This document shows positions 1 through 6,968 of a stretch of DNA of 64,000 bases, one piece after another. Below the pieces are notes generated by a model. The model saw only the letters and a program-made list of their open reading frames with translations. It did no database searches and was not told where the DNA came from. The position numbers were made by a program, and so were the translations under genes. Source of the stretch: Phytoactinopolyspora limicola (lineage in GTDB: Bacteria; Actinomycetota; Actinomycetes; Jiangellales; Jiangellaceae); the NCBI RefSeq assembly GCF_011320225.1, contig NZ_JAAOEN010000002.1, positions 124,001-188,000 on the forward strand. Reading direction: 5' to 3'. Numbering within the stretch: the stretch's first letter is position 1; the number at the start of each line of letters is the position of its first letter.

Positions 1-96
1 GGCCCGGCGCGCAGTACCGGTCAGCGCCTCCGTCGTCGTTGCGCGCTCGCCGAGCACACCAAATCGGAACGGACGGATCGTCGTCGGGGTGGTCAT
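1..96 (-). CDS. LLM-class F420-dependent oxidoreductase, N-terminal fragment
   Basis: Only the first 32 codons lie in the window; the gene runs off the left edge. It starts at an ATG read on the minus strand (bases 94-96). The visible protein contains RPFRFGVLGE followed by a segment like the first helix of a TIM barrel, which is how F420-dependent luciferase-like monooxygenase-family proteins begin. By family such enzymes use reduced F420 to reduce or oxidise small organic substrates in the cytoplasm; the substrate cannot be inferred. No strong ribosome binding site is visible. A second LLM protein occurs at 34393. The call rests on a short N-terminus and is moderate. Confidence 0.5.
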   Translation of the reverse strand, partial: MTTPTTIRPFRFGVLGERATTTEALTGTARRA

Positions 97-213
97 AACC
101 ACGACGCTAGCCGCCCCGTATCCTCAGCACTGGCGGAAGACGGACATGACGTTGCCGGCAGTGCCGCCGAGCCGGCTCGCGCACCACTCGCGCCCTTTTG
201 AATGGGAGCCTCC

Positions 214-942
214 ATGCACCACGCCGGTATCCTCGCGCACAGCGCCGAAGGCGCCGCCCTCTGCTTCCGGACGTTCTGCCAGCGAGGCTTCGACGACCTC
301 GGCGAACACATGCACCCCGACGTCACACTCGACTGCATCGCCATGGGGCACAGCATGCCCGCCTGGGAGGCCGGCGACCATCAGAGCATCCGCCCCATTC
401 TGGCTACCTCGGTGGAGCGGCTCGCGGCTGCTGGTGCGGAGTTCTTCGTATGCCCGGACAACACCGCGCACCTTGCTCTCGAATCTCTCGGCCCTGACCT
501 CGCCCTGCCCGGCCTACACATCGCCGCCGTCGTAGCCGAACACGCCCGGCAGACCGGCTACACCCGGGTAGGTGTCCTCGGTACGTCGTACACCATGGAG
601 GGCCCGATCTACCCGCGGGAGCTAGCCGCTCGTGGTCTTGCCGCGGGCATTCCCGAACCCGACGAGCGGGCCGCCGTCAACCGGATCATCTTCGACGAGC
701 TTGTCAACGGCGTATTCACCGACGCCGCACGGGCGCTCTATGTCAGCGTCATCGAGCGGCTCCGCGAGAACGGATGCGACGCCGTCGCCCTGGTCTGCAC
801 CGAGATCCCATTGCTCATTCCCGCCGAGGTTTCCCCCCTGCCGATACTCGACTCCACCCGGCTCCTGGCCCGGGCCGCCTACGACGTCGCCGCCGGCCAC
901 CAGCCGCTGCCCACCTGGCGCGGCGGTCCCGTAGCGGCCTGA
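214..942 (+). CDS. Aspartate/glutamate racemase family protein
   Basis: A protein of 242 residues of the cofactor-independent Asp/Glu/hydantoin racemase superfamily. The two expected catalytic cysteines are present: Cys80 in VCPDNTAH and Cys195 in VCTEIPLL, placed at the matching ends of the two Rossmann-like halves. They would act as the two-base proton shuttle at the alpha carbon of an amino acid, most likely aspartate. An upstream in-frame ATG at 202 exists, but GGGAG at 204-208 lies at the correct distance from the ATG at 214, so 214 is preferred. It is a single-gene unit between a divergent LLM gene and the convergent DUF2344 gene. Substrate specificity (aspartate, glutamate or another acid) is not determined. 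Confidence 0.85.
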   Translation: MHHAGILAHSAEGAALCFRTFCQRGFDDLGEHMHPDVTLDCIAMGHSMPAWEAGDHQSIRPILATSVERLAAAGAEFFVCPDNTAHLALESLGPDLALPGLHIAAVVAEHARQTGYTRVGVLGTSYTMEGPIYPRELAARGLAAGIPEPDERAAVNRIIFDELVNGVFTDAARALYVSVIERLRENGCDAVALVCTEIPLLIPAEVSPLPILDSTRLLARAAYDVAAGHQPLPTWRGGPVAA

Positions 943-985
943 CGTCGCCGGCCAGAGGTTTTCGGTGGTTCGTCCGCCGGACGCT

Positions 986-1786
986 TCACCAGGTCAGTGG
1001 CACCAATTCACCACGATCATCGTCCCAGGCACCCTGGGCCAGGCGGGTGGAACGAGGCGGCGCCGACGGCTCGAACCCGGCAACGACCCGTAAGCCGGCC
1101 AGCACCTCCTCCGGGCGGACGGTCGGCGTCTGATGCTCTAATACGCAACGAACGGCGGGTACCGGCCCAGACTCGTCAAACTCCGCCCGAAGGACCGCGC
1201 CGCGGGTATCGATAGTGCGCACACCCTTCTTGGTGCGACGCTCAACCTCAACGGTCGGAGCGGCGACCAACGCCTCCACGGCCGCCCGGGCCACCGCCGG
1301 GTCCACGTCCGGAAGCTCGATCAACCACACCGACGCCGCGAGTTCATCCGCCAACGCCGCACCACCAGTGCTGGCCACCTCGGCGACGGCCACGATGTCC
1401 AGGCCTGGGGGCAATGCCGCGTCGAGAGCCGCACGGACATCCTCGGGCCGGCGCTGCTCGGTGAGCGAGATCTCGAGATACTCGGCTTCGCTGGCCGCTC
1501 CCGTGGGCGCGGCGCCGGCGAAGGAGATCTTCGGATGGGGCGTGAACCCATGTGAATAGGCCATCGGCACATGCGCACGACGCAGCGCACGCTCGAACGA
1601 CCGCTGGAAATCCCGGTGACTCGCGAAGCGCAGCCGGCCTCGTTTGGCGAACCTGACGCGCAGCTTCTGCACGGCCGGCAGTTGGTCTCGCTCTGGAGCT
1701 GGCCGCGGACCCCGCCGTGGTGGCGTGGATGCGTCTCCTGTCACAGCGCCTGGTGCATCAGCGGTAGGGCTCGACGATCCGTTCAC
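986..1786 (-). CDS. TIGR03936/DUF2344 radical-SAM-linked protein
   Basis: A protein of 266 residues with the family signature KRGRLRFASHRDFQRSFERA near residues 48-67, followed by YSHGFTPHPKISFA. This family is normally encoded directly downstream of a B12-binding radical SAM protein (TIGR03960) and before ribonuclease E/G, and its biochemical role is unsettled. Here neither neighbour is present: upstream lies the dyad element at 1810-2427, downstream the convergent racemase. The first about 45 residues are low-complexity (Pro/Ala/Arg) and the GTG start at 1786 has no convincing ribosome site, so the true start may be later. The separation from its usual partner is unusual and could result from rearrangement at the repeat. 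Confidence 0.85.
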   Translation of the reverse strand: MNGSSSPTADAPGAVTGDASTPPRRGPRPAPERDQLPAVQKLRVRFAKRGRLRFASHRDFQRSFERALRRAHVPMAYSHGFTPHPKISFAGAAPTGAASEAEYLEISLTEQRRPEDVRAALDAALPPGLDIVAVAEVASTGGAALADELAASVWLIELPDVDPAVARAAVEALVAAPTVEVERRTKKGVRTIDTRGAVLRAEFDESGPVPAVRCVLEHQTPTVRPEEVLAGLRVVAGFEPSAPPRSTRLAQGAWDDDRGELVPLTW

Positions 1787-1809
1787 CCCACCAGCCTACC
1801 CACCCCTGG

Positions 1810-2427
1810 TGTGCACCTGATCGTCGTTTTGTCATCTGATCGTCTTTATGGCGACGATCAGATGCATCGATGGCGGCGACGGGGTGTGTCGACGGGCGGT
1901 AGTGGCCTCTGATCGCCGCCACGATACGGGACGCTTGGCGATCAGATGCGCGAACCGACGGCTGACGTCCGGTGGTGCATCTGATCGTGTTGGGTCGGCG
2001 CCGTGCTGATCGGATGCAGCGTTGGTGCGGGGCGCCACCGTCGCCAACTTCTTCGGTGTTCTTCAAGGCCTACCGGGGTAGTCCGGTGGGGCACGGCCCG
2101 GGATGGCGCGTTGACGGCCTCCACATCTCCGACATTTCGCCCGCCTCAACAGGCGGCCAGCGCACCATGCATCGTCGGACGGTACTGGGCTCGGGCACAA
2201 CGTGCACCCGCGAACCCAGCAGGTCCGTCCACAAGCGCCGTCGACAGCCGTCGCTGCCCGATCAGATGCACCACCGGACGTCAGCCGTCGGTTCGCGCAT
2301 CTGATCGTCAAGCGCCCCACATCGTGTGATGCGATCAGATGCAGGCGCGGCTGCCGCACGCCACGTTTGTGCGCCTGATCGCTCCCCCGGAAACGATCAG
2401 GCGCACAAACGGAGATCAGGTGCACAA
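1810..2427. repeat. Dyad-symmetric GATCAG element, copy E1
   Basis: Twelve CTGATC (F) or GATCAG (R) sites occur with GATC at 1819, 1838, 1856, 1911, 1940, 1983 and then 2260, 2303, 2333, 2377, 2395, 2414, in the order F F R F R F | R F R F R R. Spacings are 19, 18, 55, 29, 43, a loop of 277, then 43, 30, 44, 18, 19. Segments 1940-1986 and 2260-2306 are exact 47-base inverted repeats. Outer ends read TGTGCACCTGATC and its complement. The right end is 5 bases from the MFS stop; the left end is 24 bases from the DUF2344 start. The loop has an extra CTGATC at 2006 and no convincing gene. See copies at 11853, 26204 and 63978. Confidence 0.9.
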
Positions 2428-2432
2428 ACGGG

Positions 2433-4049
2433 TTAGTGGACGAGGACGGGAACTTGGTCGCCGTCAGCGGACGCATCGCCTCCGCCCACCACACCACCGG
2501 CGCGGCGCTGATCCGCGGTCACGAACGTGTATGCGATCACCGCCGCGGCCGCCAGAATGACTACTGCCCACCAGATAGCCGTCGTATAACCGTGCACCAT
2601 CGCTTCCAGCTGAACGACGTCCGCCGGCCCGCTGGCCAGATGGGTGGTCAGGTACGACGCGGTGGCGCTCGTCGCAACGGTGTTCAACAGCGCGATCCCG
2701 ATGGCACCGCCGACCTGCTGGGATGTGTTGATCATCGCTGAGGCGATGCCGGCGTCGCGTGGTTCGACACCGAACGTGGCCAGGCTCATCGCCGGCATGA
2801 ACGTCGCGCCCATCCCCAGGCCGAGGAGGATCTGCGCCGGAAGCACGATCGTGACGTAGGAGCTGCCCGGTTCGAGCTGGGTGAGGATCAGCATCCCGAG
2901 GGTGGCGACGAGCAGTCCCGGGCCCATCAGGTAGCGGGCCGGCACCCTGGTCATCAGTCTGGCGCCGATCTGAGTCGACCCGGTGATCATTCCGGCGACC
3001 ATCGGCAGGAACGCCAGGCCGGTCTTGACCGGGCTGTATCCCTCGACGATCTGCAGGTAGTAGGTGAGGAACAGGAACAGCCCGAACATGGCCACGATCG
3101 CCATGCCGAGTGCCAGATACACCCCTCCACGGTTACGATCCAGCACGACGCGCAGCGGCAGCAGTGGCGCCTTGGCTCGCCGCTCCACCAGGACGAACGA
3201 CGACAACAGAACCACGGTCAGGACGAACATCGACAGGGTCACCCCCTCGGTCCACCCTTCGGATTCCGCGCGGGCGAAACCGTATACGAGGGCGACGATG
3301 CCGCTGGTGCCCAGCAGGACGCCGGGGATGTCGAGAGCCGCCGGGTTGCGGCCGCCCTCGGGTTCGCGGATCTGTGCGACGGATCCGAAGAGGGCGATGA
3401 GGGCGATCGGAATGTTGACGTAGAACACCCAACGCCAGTCGACGTATTCGGTAAGCACACCACCCAAGATCAGTCCGACCGCGGCGCCGCCGCCAGCGAT
3501 CGCACCGAACACACCAAAGGCTTTGGCGCGTTCCTTACCGTCGGTGAACATCACTGCGAGCAGCGACAACGCCGCCGGGGCGAGCAAGGCGCCAAAGACG
3601 CCCTGCAAGGCCCGCGAGGCGAACATCATCGCCTCGTTGACGGCCGCGCCGCCGATGGCCGAGGCGATGGCGAAGCCCACGAGACCGGTGTTGAAGGTGC
3701 GTTTGCGGCCCCAGATGTCGGCGATCCGGCCGCCGAGCAGCAGCAAGCCACCGAAGGCCAGCGCGTACGCGGTCACGACCCACTGCCGGTTGCCGTCCGA
3801 GATGCCGAGCTCGACCTGTGCGGATGGGAGCGCGATGTTGACGATGGTGGCATCGAGCACCACCATCAGCTGGGCGATCGAGATGAAGGCCAAGGCCTTC
3901 CAGCGCCGCGGGTCAGGGGTGGTGCGCGCCGGTGGTGTTGGTGCGGCCGGCGCACCAACCCGCTGATCGCCACCTGGAGCCGGGGTCCCCGGGGTGGCCA
4001 GCGGGACACGTTCCGGCTGTTCTTGAGCAGGTTGGGATATTTCAGACAT
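2433..4049 (-). CDS. MFS drug efflux transporter, DHA2 (EmrB/QacA) type
   Basis: A protein of 538 residues with about 14 membrane segments. Motif LDATIVNIALP in the first transmembrane helix is diagnostic of the DHA2 14-helix drug:proton antiporters, and GGRIADIWGRKR is the cytoplasmic loop 2-3 motif A. It should expel lipophilic or cationic compounds using the proton gradient. The first about 45 residues are a Pro-rich cytoplasmic tail. It lies 180 bases downstream of, and in the same direction as, a TetR repressor; no second copy of the TetR operators was seen in the 4050-4229 gap, so the pair may be transcribed together from the promoter upstream of tetR. The stop codon is followed after 5 bases by dyad element E1. 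Confidence 0.9.
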   Translation of the reverse strand: MSEISQPAQEQPERVPLATPGTPAPGGDQRVGAPAAPTPPARTTPDPRRWKALAFISIAQLMVVLDATIVNIALPSAQVELGISDGNRQWVVTAYALAFGGLLLLGGRIADIWGRKRTFNTGLVGFAIASAIGGAAVNEAMMFASRALQGVFGALLAPAALSLLAVMFTDGKERAKAFGVFGAIAGGGAAVGLILGGVLTEYVDWRWVFYVNIPIALIALFGSVAQIREPEGGRNPAALDIPGVLLGTSGIVALVYGFARAESEGWTEGVTLSMFVLTVVLLSSFVLVERRAKAPLLPLRVVLDRNRGGVYLALGMAIVAMFGLFLFLTYYLQIVEGYSPVKTGLAFLPMVAGMITGSTQIGARLMTRVPARYLMGPGLLVATLGMLILTQLEPGSSYVTIVLPAQILLGLGMGATFMPAMSLATFGVEPRDAGIASAMINTSQQVGGAIGIALLNTVATSATASYLTTHLASGPADVVQLEAMVHGYTTAIWWAVVILAAAAVIAYTFVTADQRRAGGVVGGGDASADGDQVPVLVH

Positions 4050-4229
4050 GCGGAGTCACCAATCAGGTGGAGAGGTGGATGAGATGTTTCGGCGCGGTCG
4101 ACAAGGCAGCCAACGGCCGTCCGTGCTGCGACGACCAGCCCCTACGGACCGGGAATCGGCAGCTCGGCGGAGTCCGACGCGACAGGCGCGATGGTGGGGC
4201 GCCGGCAGGCGACGTTCAGGCGAGGGATA

Positions 4230-4871
4230 TCAGGTGGTGCGGCGCTCCAGTTCTTCCATGGTGATGGGATCCCCGGGCAGCGTTGACCGGGCCGGGTTAC
4301 GCAGGCCGTCCACGAACACTTGCAGGTGCCTACGTGCGTAACGTTTGAAATGGGCGCATTCGGAACCAGGCAGTGGCCGGCCCAGCTGGGTGACGGCGAC
4401 CATCAGGTCACCGATGGCCACGTCTGGCCGTAGTTGTCCGGACTCACGGGCCCTGTCCATGAGTGCTTGAACCGCGTGGGTCAGGCGGTCTCGTGCGGCG
4501 ATGACGTCGGACTGGCGGGCATCGAAGTCTTCGGAGAGCATGCCGCAGAGTGCGCCGACGCGCTCGTCGGCGGCGGTGTGAACAAACCCGCGGAGCACCT
4601 CGAACGCGTCGGACCGGTCGGCGAGGGCAGCCTCGGCCGCGTCGGTGATACGCGTCATCGAGTACAGCATCAGCTCGCGCAGGAGTGCTTTGCGGTCGGT
4701 GAAGTGCCTGTACACGGTGGCGTTGCCGACGCCCGCCCGCTGCGCGATGGTGTCCAGCGGGACGTCGGGGCCATCTTCGAGTATCGCCTCGCGGGCCGCG
4801 TCCAGGATGCGCTCGCGGTTGCGGGAGGCATCGGCGCGCCGCCGCGGGCCGGCAGTGGCAGTGGCGTTCAC
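4230..4871 (-). CDS. TetR/AcrR family transcriptional repressor
   Basis: A protein of 213 residues. The N-terminal helix-turn-helix is clear (RERILDAAREAILEDG, then IAQRAGVGNATVYRHF, about residues 18-62); the C-terminal two thirds is a ligand-binding helical domain that is poorly conserved. The start chosen is the GTG at 4869-4871, which sits 6 bases after GGAGGTG; a GTG three codons earlier would overlap that site. It precedes the MFS efflux gene and follows two palindromes (4905, 4949), so it probably represses itself and the pump and is released by a pump substrate. Confidence 0.9.
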   Translation of the reverse strand: MNATATAGPRRRADASRNRERILDAAREAILEDGPDVPLDTIAQRAGVGNATVYRHFTDRKALLRELMLYSMTRITDAAEAALADRSDAFEVLRGFVHTAADERVGALCGMLSEDFDARQSDVIAARDRLTHAVQALMDRARESGQLRPDVAIGDLMVAVTQLGRPLPGSECAHFKRYARRHLQVFVDGLRNPARSTLPGDPITMEELERRTT

Positions 4872-4904
4872 GGCTGGCACCTCCTCGTGGATCGTTTGAC
4901 GCCG

Positions 4905-4927
4905 AACCGGGGATCAGATCCCCGGTT
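4905..4927. promoter_or_regulatory. Palindromic operator 1 upstream of tetR
   Basis: An odd-length perfect palindrome: AACCGGGGATC, a central A, then GATCCCCGGTT. It lies 34 bases upstream of the TetR start codon. Its core GGGGA/TCCCC is repeated in the second palindrome at 4949-4965. Length and placement fit a TetR-dimer operator. Binding is inferred. Confidence 0.65.
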
Positions 4928-4948
4928 ACAGCCGGACAATGAGCTAAA

Positions 4949-4965
4949 CGGGGACTCGCTCCCCG
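4949..4965. promoter_or_regulatory. Palindromic operator 2 upstream of tetR
   Basis: CGGGGA, five bases, TCCCCG: a perfect 6-base inverted repeat sharing its GGGGA/TCCCC core with operator 1. The two centres are 41 bases apart, about four helical turns, which would place two dimers on the same face of the DNA. No other copy was seen near the efflux gene. Confidence 0.55.
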
Positions 4966-5063
4966 GAATTTCCGACCCTGACGTGACGTACATCACATTC
5001 GACGCGGCGCGAGGCAGCCGTCGGGCAGCAACCGCAACGTCATCCGCCGGTGCGCTGTGGCGA

Positions 5064-6518
5064 TCAGTCCAGCGGCGGGCGGCGGTCTCGCCATGGACGA
5101 GCGGCTTCGAGCTGCGTCGATAGCGACAGCAGGGTCTCCTCGGCACCATGCCGCCCACCGAGCATGACGCCGATCGGCAGCGTGACGCCGTCGACGTCGG
5201 CCCAATGTAAGGGCAGACTGATGGCCGGCCAGCCGGTGAGGTTCCACACACTGGTCCACGGCGTATAGGCCGTCTGGGCCGCGAAGTCGGCAGCCGGGTC
5301 GGCATCGTTGCGTAACCCTCCCACCAGCGCCGGTGGCTGGGCCAGGGTGGGCGCCAGGATGACGTCGTACGTCGCCCATGTGGCTGCCGCCTCGCGCGTG
5401 ATGAGCTGCACGTTGTTGACGGCTTGGGCGTATTCGAGTCCGGTGACCGCCCGCCCTTTGTCCCGCAGCCAGCGGGTCAGCGGGACCAGGAGGTGCTCGG
5501 ACTCCGGCGGGATGGGCGCCAGCAACGCCATCACCGACCACAACGCTTCGAAGGACACCCAACGCTCGGCCGGAAACGGCACCGGTGCAGGCTCGACGTA
5601 GTGGCCGAGTTCGTGCAACAACATCGCCGTCTGCTCGACCGCCTCGACGCACACGGGATGGACCGGGACGTCGGCGGCGACCACCGGCGTGGACAGCAAG
5701 CCGACCCGCAACCGACCCGGGGGACGCTCACACGCCTCGAGGAAGGTGGTCCGCGGACCGGGCACGGTGAACAAGTCACCCGGCCAGCTTCTCGAAAGCA
5801 CATCGAGCACGGCAGCGGTGTCGCGGACGTCCCTGGTCAACGCACCGTGGGTGGCCAAACCCGCACCTTCGATGCCATACGGGCCGGGACTGACCCGCCC
5901 CCGGGTGGGTTTGAGGCCAACCAGACCACACGCGCTGGCCGGAATCCGGATGGAACCGCCGCCGTCGCTGCCGTGCGCGATAGGCACGATCCCGGCCGCC
6001 ACCGCCGCCGCCGCGCCACCGCTGGAACCACCTGCGGAACGCCGCAGGTCCCACGGGGTACGCGCGGGCGGCGCGATGTCCGGCTCGGTATACGCGGGCA
6101 ACCCGATCTCCGGGGTGTTGGTCTTGCCGACCATCAATGTCCCGGCGTCGTGCAACAGTCTGACCACCCCGTCGTCGACGGATGCGATCGTGTCTCCGAG
6201 TGCGGCGCTGCCGACACGGACCGGAACGCCGGCCACCATAGTGAGATCTTTGATGGGACACGGCACGCCCAACAGCGGGGCGTCGGGCGCCAACTCGATC
6301 CCCCGCTCGCCGTCAACCGCGCGGCCGGCCAACGCACGTTCGGCGGCGATCGCCTGCTCCCAGGCCAGTTCGGGTGCGAGCGCGACGAACGCGCCCACCT
6401 GTGGCCCCAGACGTTCAGCCCGCCGCAGAGTAGCGTCGAGCACTTCTGTGGGTGACGTCTCGCCCGCCCGGTAGGCCGCGACCAGTTCCAACGCCGTCAG
6501 CTCGGGTATCTCAGACAC
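5064..6518 (-). CDS. Amidase (amidase-signature family)
   Basis: A protein of 484 residues of the amidase-signature (AS) family. All three catalytic elements are visible: Lys90 in CPIKDLTMVAG, the cis-Ser in AGGSSGGAAAAVAAG (about residue 165) and the nucleophile Ser189 in SDGGGSIRIPASACG. Such enzymes hydrolyse carboxamides to acid plus ammonia in the cytoplasm. The reading frame is open for another 67 codons upstream, but that stretch is repetitive (tandem repeats at 6655-6747); the GTG at 6516-6518 is preceded by a strong GGAGGTGT-type site and starts VSEIPELTALELVAAY, where family members begin. It shows no Asn/Gln-tRNA amidotransferase context, so a free-standing amidase is more likely than GatA. 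Confidence 0.88.
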   Translation of the reverse strand: MSEIPELTALELVAAYRAGETSPTEVLDATLRRAERLGPQVGAFVALAPELAWEQAIAAERALAGRAVDGERGIELAPDAPLLGVPCPIKDLTMVAGVPVRVGSAALGDTIASVDDGVVRLLHDAGTLMVGKTNTPEIGLPAYTEPDIAPPARTPWDLRRSAGGSSGGAAAAVAAGIVPIAHGSDGGGSIRIPASACGLVGLKPTRGRVSPGPYGIEGAGLATHGALTRDVRDTAAVLDVLSRSWPGDLFTVPGPRTTFLEACERPPGRLRVGLLSTPVVAADVPVHPVCVEAVEQTAMLLHELGHYVEPAPVPFPAERWVSFEALWSVMALLAPIPPESEHLLVPLTRWLRDKGRAVTGLEYAQAVNNVQLITREAAATWATYDVILAPTLAQPPALVGGLRNDADPAADFAAQTAYTPWTSVWNLTGWPAISLPLHWADVDGVTLPIGVMLGGRHGAEETLLSLSTQLEAARPWRDRRPPLD

Positions 6519-6654
6519 ACCTCCGACCCTACGTGTCACCCTGGCGGGCCGCACCCTAGATTCGCTGCCGAAACCGACGGGACGTGGCGAACGTCGCGGC
6601 CCGGCCGCATCGCAGGTGGACGTCGTTCGTGGCCCCGGATGGTGGGCGGCCGCG

Positions 6655-6747
6655 GTCGCGGGTCGACGTCGCCCGGAGTCGCGGGTAAACGTCACCCGGA
6701 GTCGCGGGGTAAACGTCACCCGGAGTCGCGGGTAGACGTCGTCCGGG
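6655..6747. repeat. Four tandem 23-24-base repeats
   Basis: Four consecutive units of the form GTCGCGGGTaaACGTCaCCC + GGA: 6655-6677, 6678-6700, 6701-6724 (one extra G) and 6725-6747. The two middle copies are almost identical and the outer ones differ at two to four positions. Each contains an ACGT core. The array ends directly at the probable promoter of the DAHP synthase transcript, so it may be a repeated binding site, or a simple expansion. Confidence 0.75.
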
Positions 6748-6762
6748 GCGCGGGGCTATAGT
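6733..6762 (+). promoter_or_regulatory. Probable promoter of the DAHP synthase attenuator transcript
   Basis: TAGACG (6733-6738) and TATAGT (6757-6762) are separated by 18 bases. The expected start of transcription is about 6768-6771, which coincides with the GTG of the leader peptide at 6771. The leader mRNA would then have no 5' untranslated region and no ribosome binding site, a leaderless arrangement common in actinomycetes. This is inference from spacing only. Confidence 0.5.
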
Positions 6763-6770
6763 CCAGTCTC

Positions 6771-6839
6771 GTGGTCGAGGTTCGTTGGTATTGGCGCTTT
6801 ACGCAGGCTCCGGGTGGAGCCGCGGCCAGCGCACCCTGA
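6771..6839 (+). CDS. Aromatic-amino-acid leader peptide for DAHP synthase attenuation
   Basis: A 22-codon reading frame starting at GTG and ending at TGA. Residues 6-10 are WYWRF, two Trp, one Tyr and one Phe within five codons, the expected sensor of all three end products of the shikimate pathway. It lies between a promoter-like sequence and two mutually exclusive RNA hairpins, 130 bases before the DAHP synthase gene. Trp-codon leader peptides with attenuators are described for actinobacterial trp and aro genes. No Shine-Dalgarno precedes the GTG. Confidence 0.85.
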   Translation: MVEVRWYWRFTQAPGGAAASAP

Positions 6840-6860
6840 CCAACCACCCCACCCGGAGCC
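6806..6860 (+). promoter_or_regulatory. Antiterminator-type RNA stem of the aro attenuator
   Basis: GGCTCCGGGTGG (6806-6817) pairs perfectly over 12 bases with CCACCCGGAGCC (6849-6860). The left strand lies in the last third of the leader peptide frame, just downstream of the WYWRF codons, so a ribosome stalled on or released from the peptide would decide whether it forms. The downstream terminator at 6866-6889 begins six bases after the right strand. Which stem excludes which needs folding analysis. Confidence 0.6.
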
Positions 6861-6865
6861 AGCAG

Positions 6866-6889
6866 AGGCAGCGACTCGTGTCGCTGCCT
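6866..6889 (+). terminator. Attenuator terminator hairpin
   Basis: AGGCAGCGAC, loop TCGT, GTCGCTGCCT: a perfect 10-base-pair stem, followed by TTCGTCGTTTC, a T-rich run. It ends 79 bases before the DAHP synthase ATG and after the leader peptide, the classical position of a rho-independent attenuator. Confidence 0.8.
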
Positions 6890-6968
6890 TTCGTCGTTTC
6901 AGACGGGCCGGCTCGGGTGCGTTCGCGGGCCGTCCCGTCACCGATGAGGAACGGAAAAGAGCCGCGAA

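Noticed and set aside
1810-2427. Several short open frames in both directions through E1, also through E2 and E3
   Set aside because: They run through the repeated GATCAG sites, lack ribosome sites and differ among copies. Better explained by the symmetric repeat.
1810-2427. CRISPR array
   Set aside because: Repeats alternate in orientation, have fixed unequal spacing and no uniform spacers; no cas gene is present.
6519-6719. N-terminal extension of the amidase by 67 residues
   Set aside because: This stretch is Arg/Pro-rich, partly made of tandem repeats, and the GTG at 6518 has a good ribosome site and the family start.
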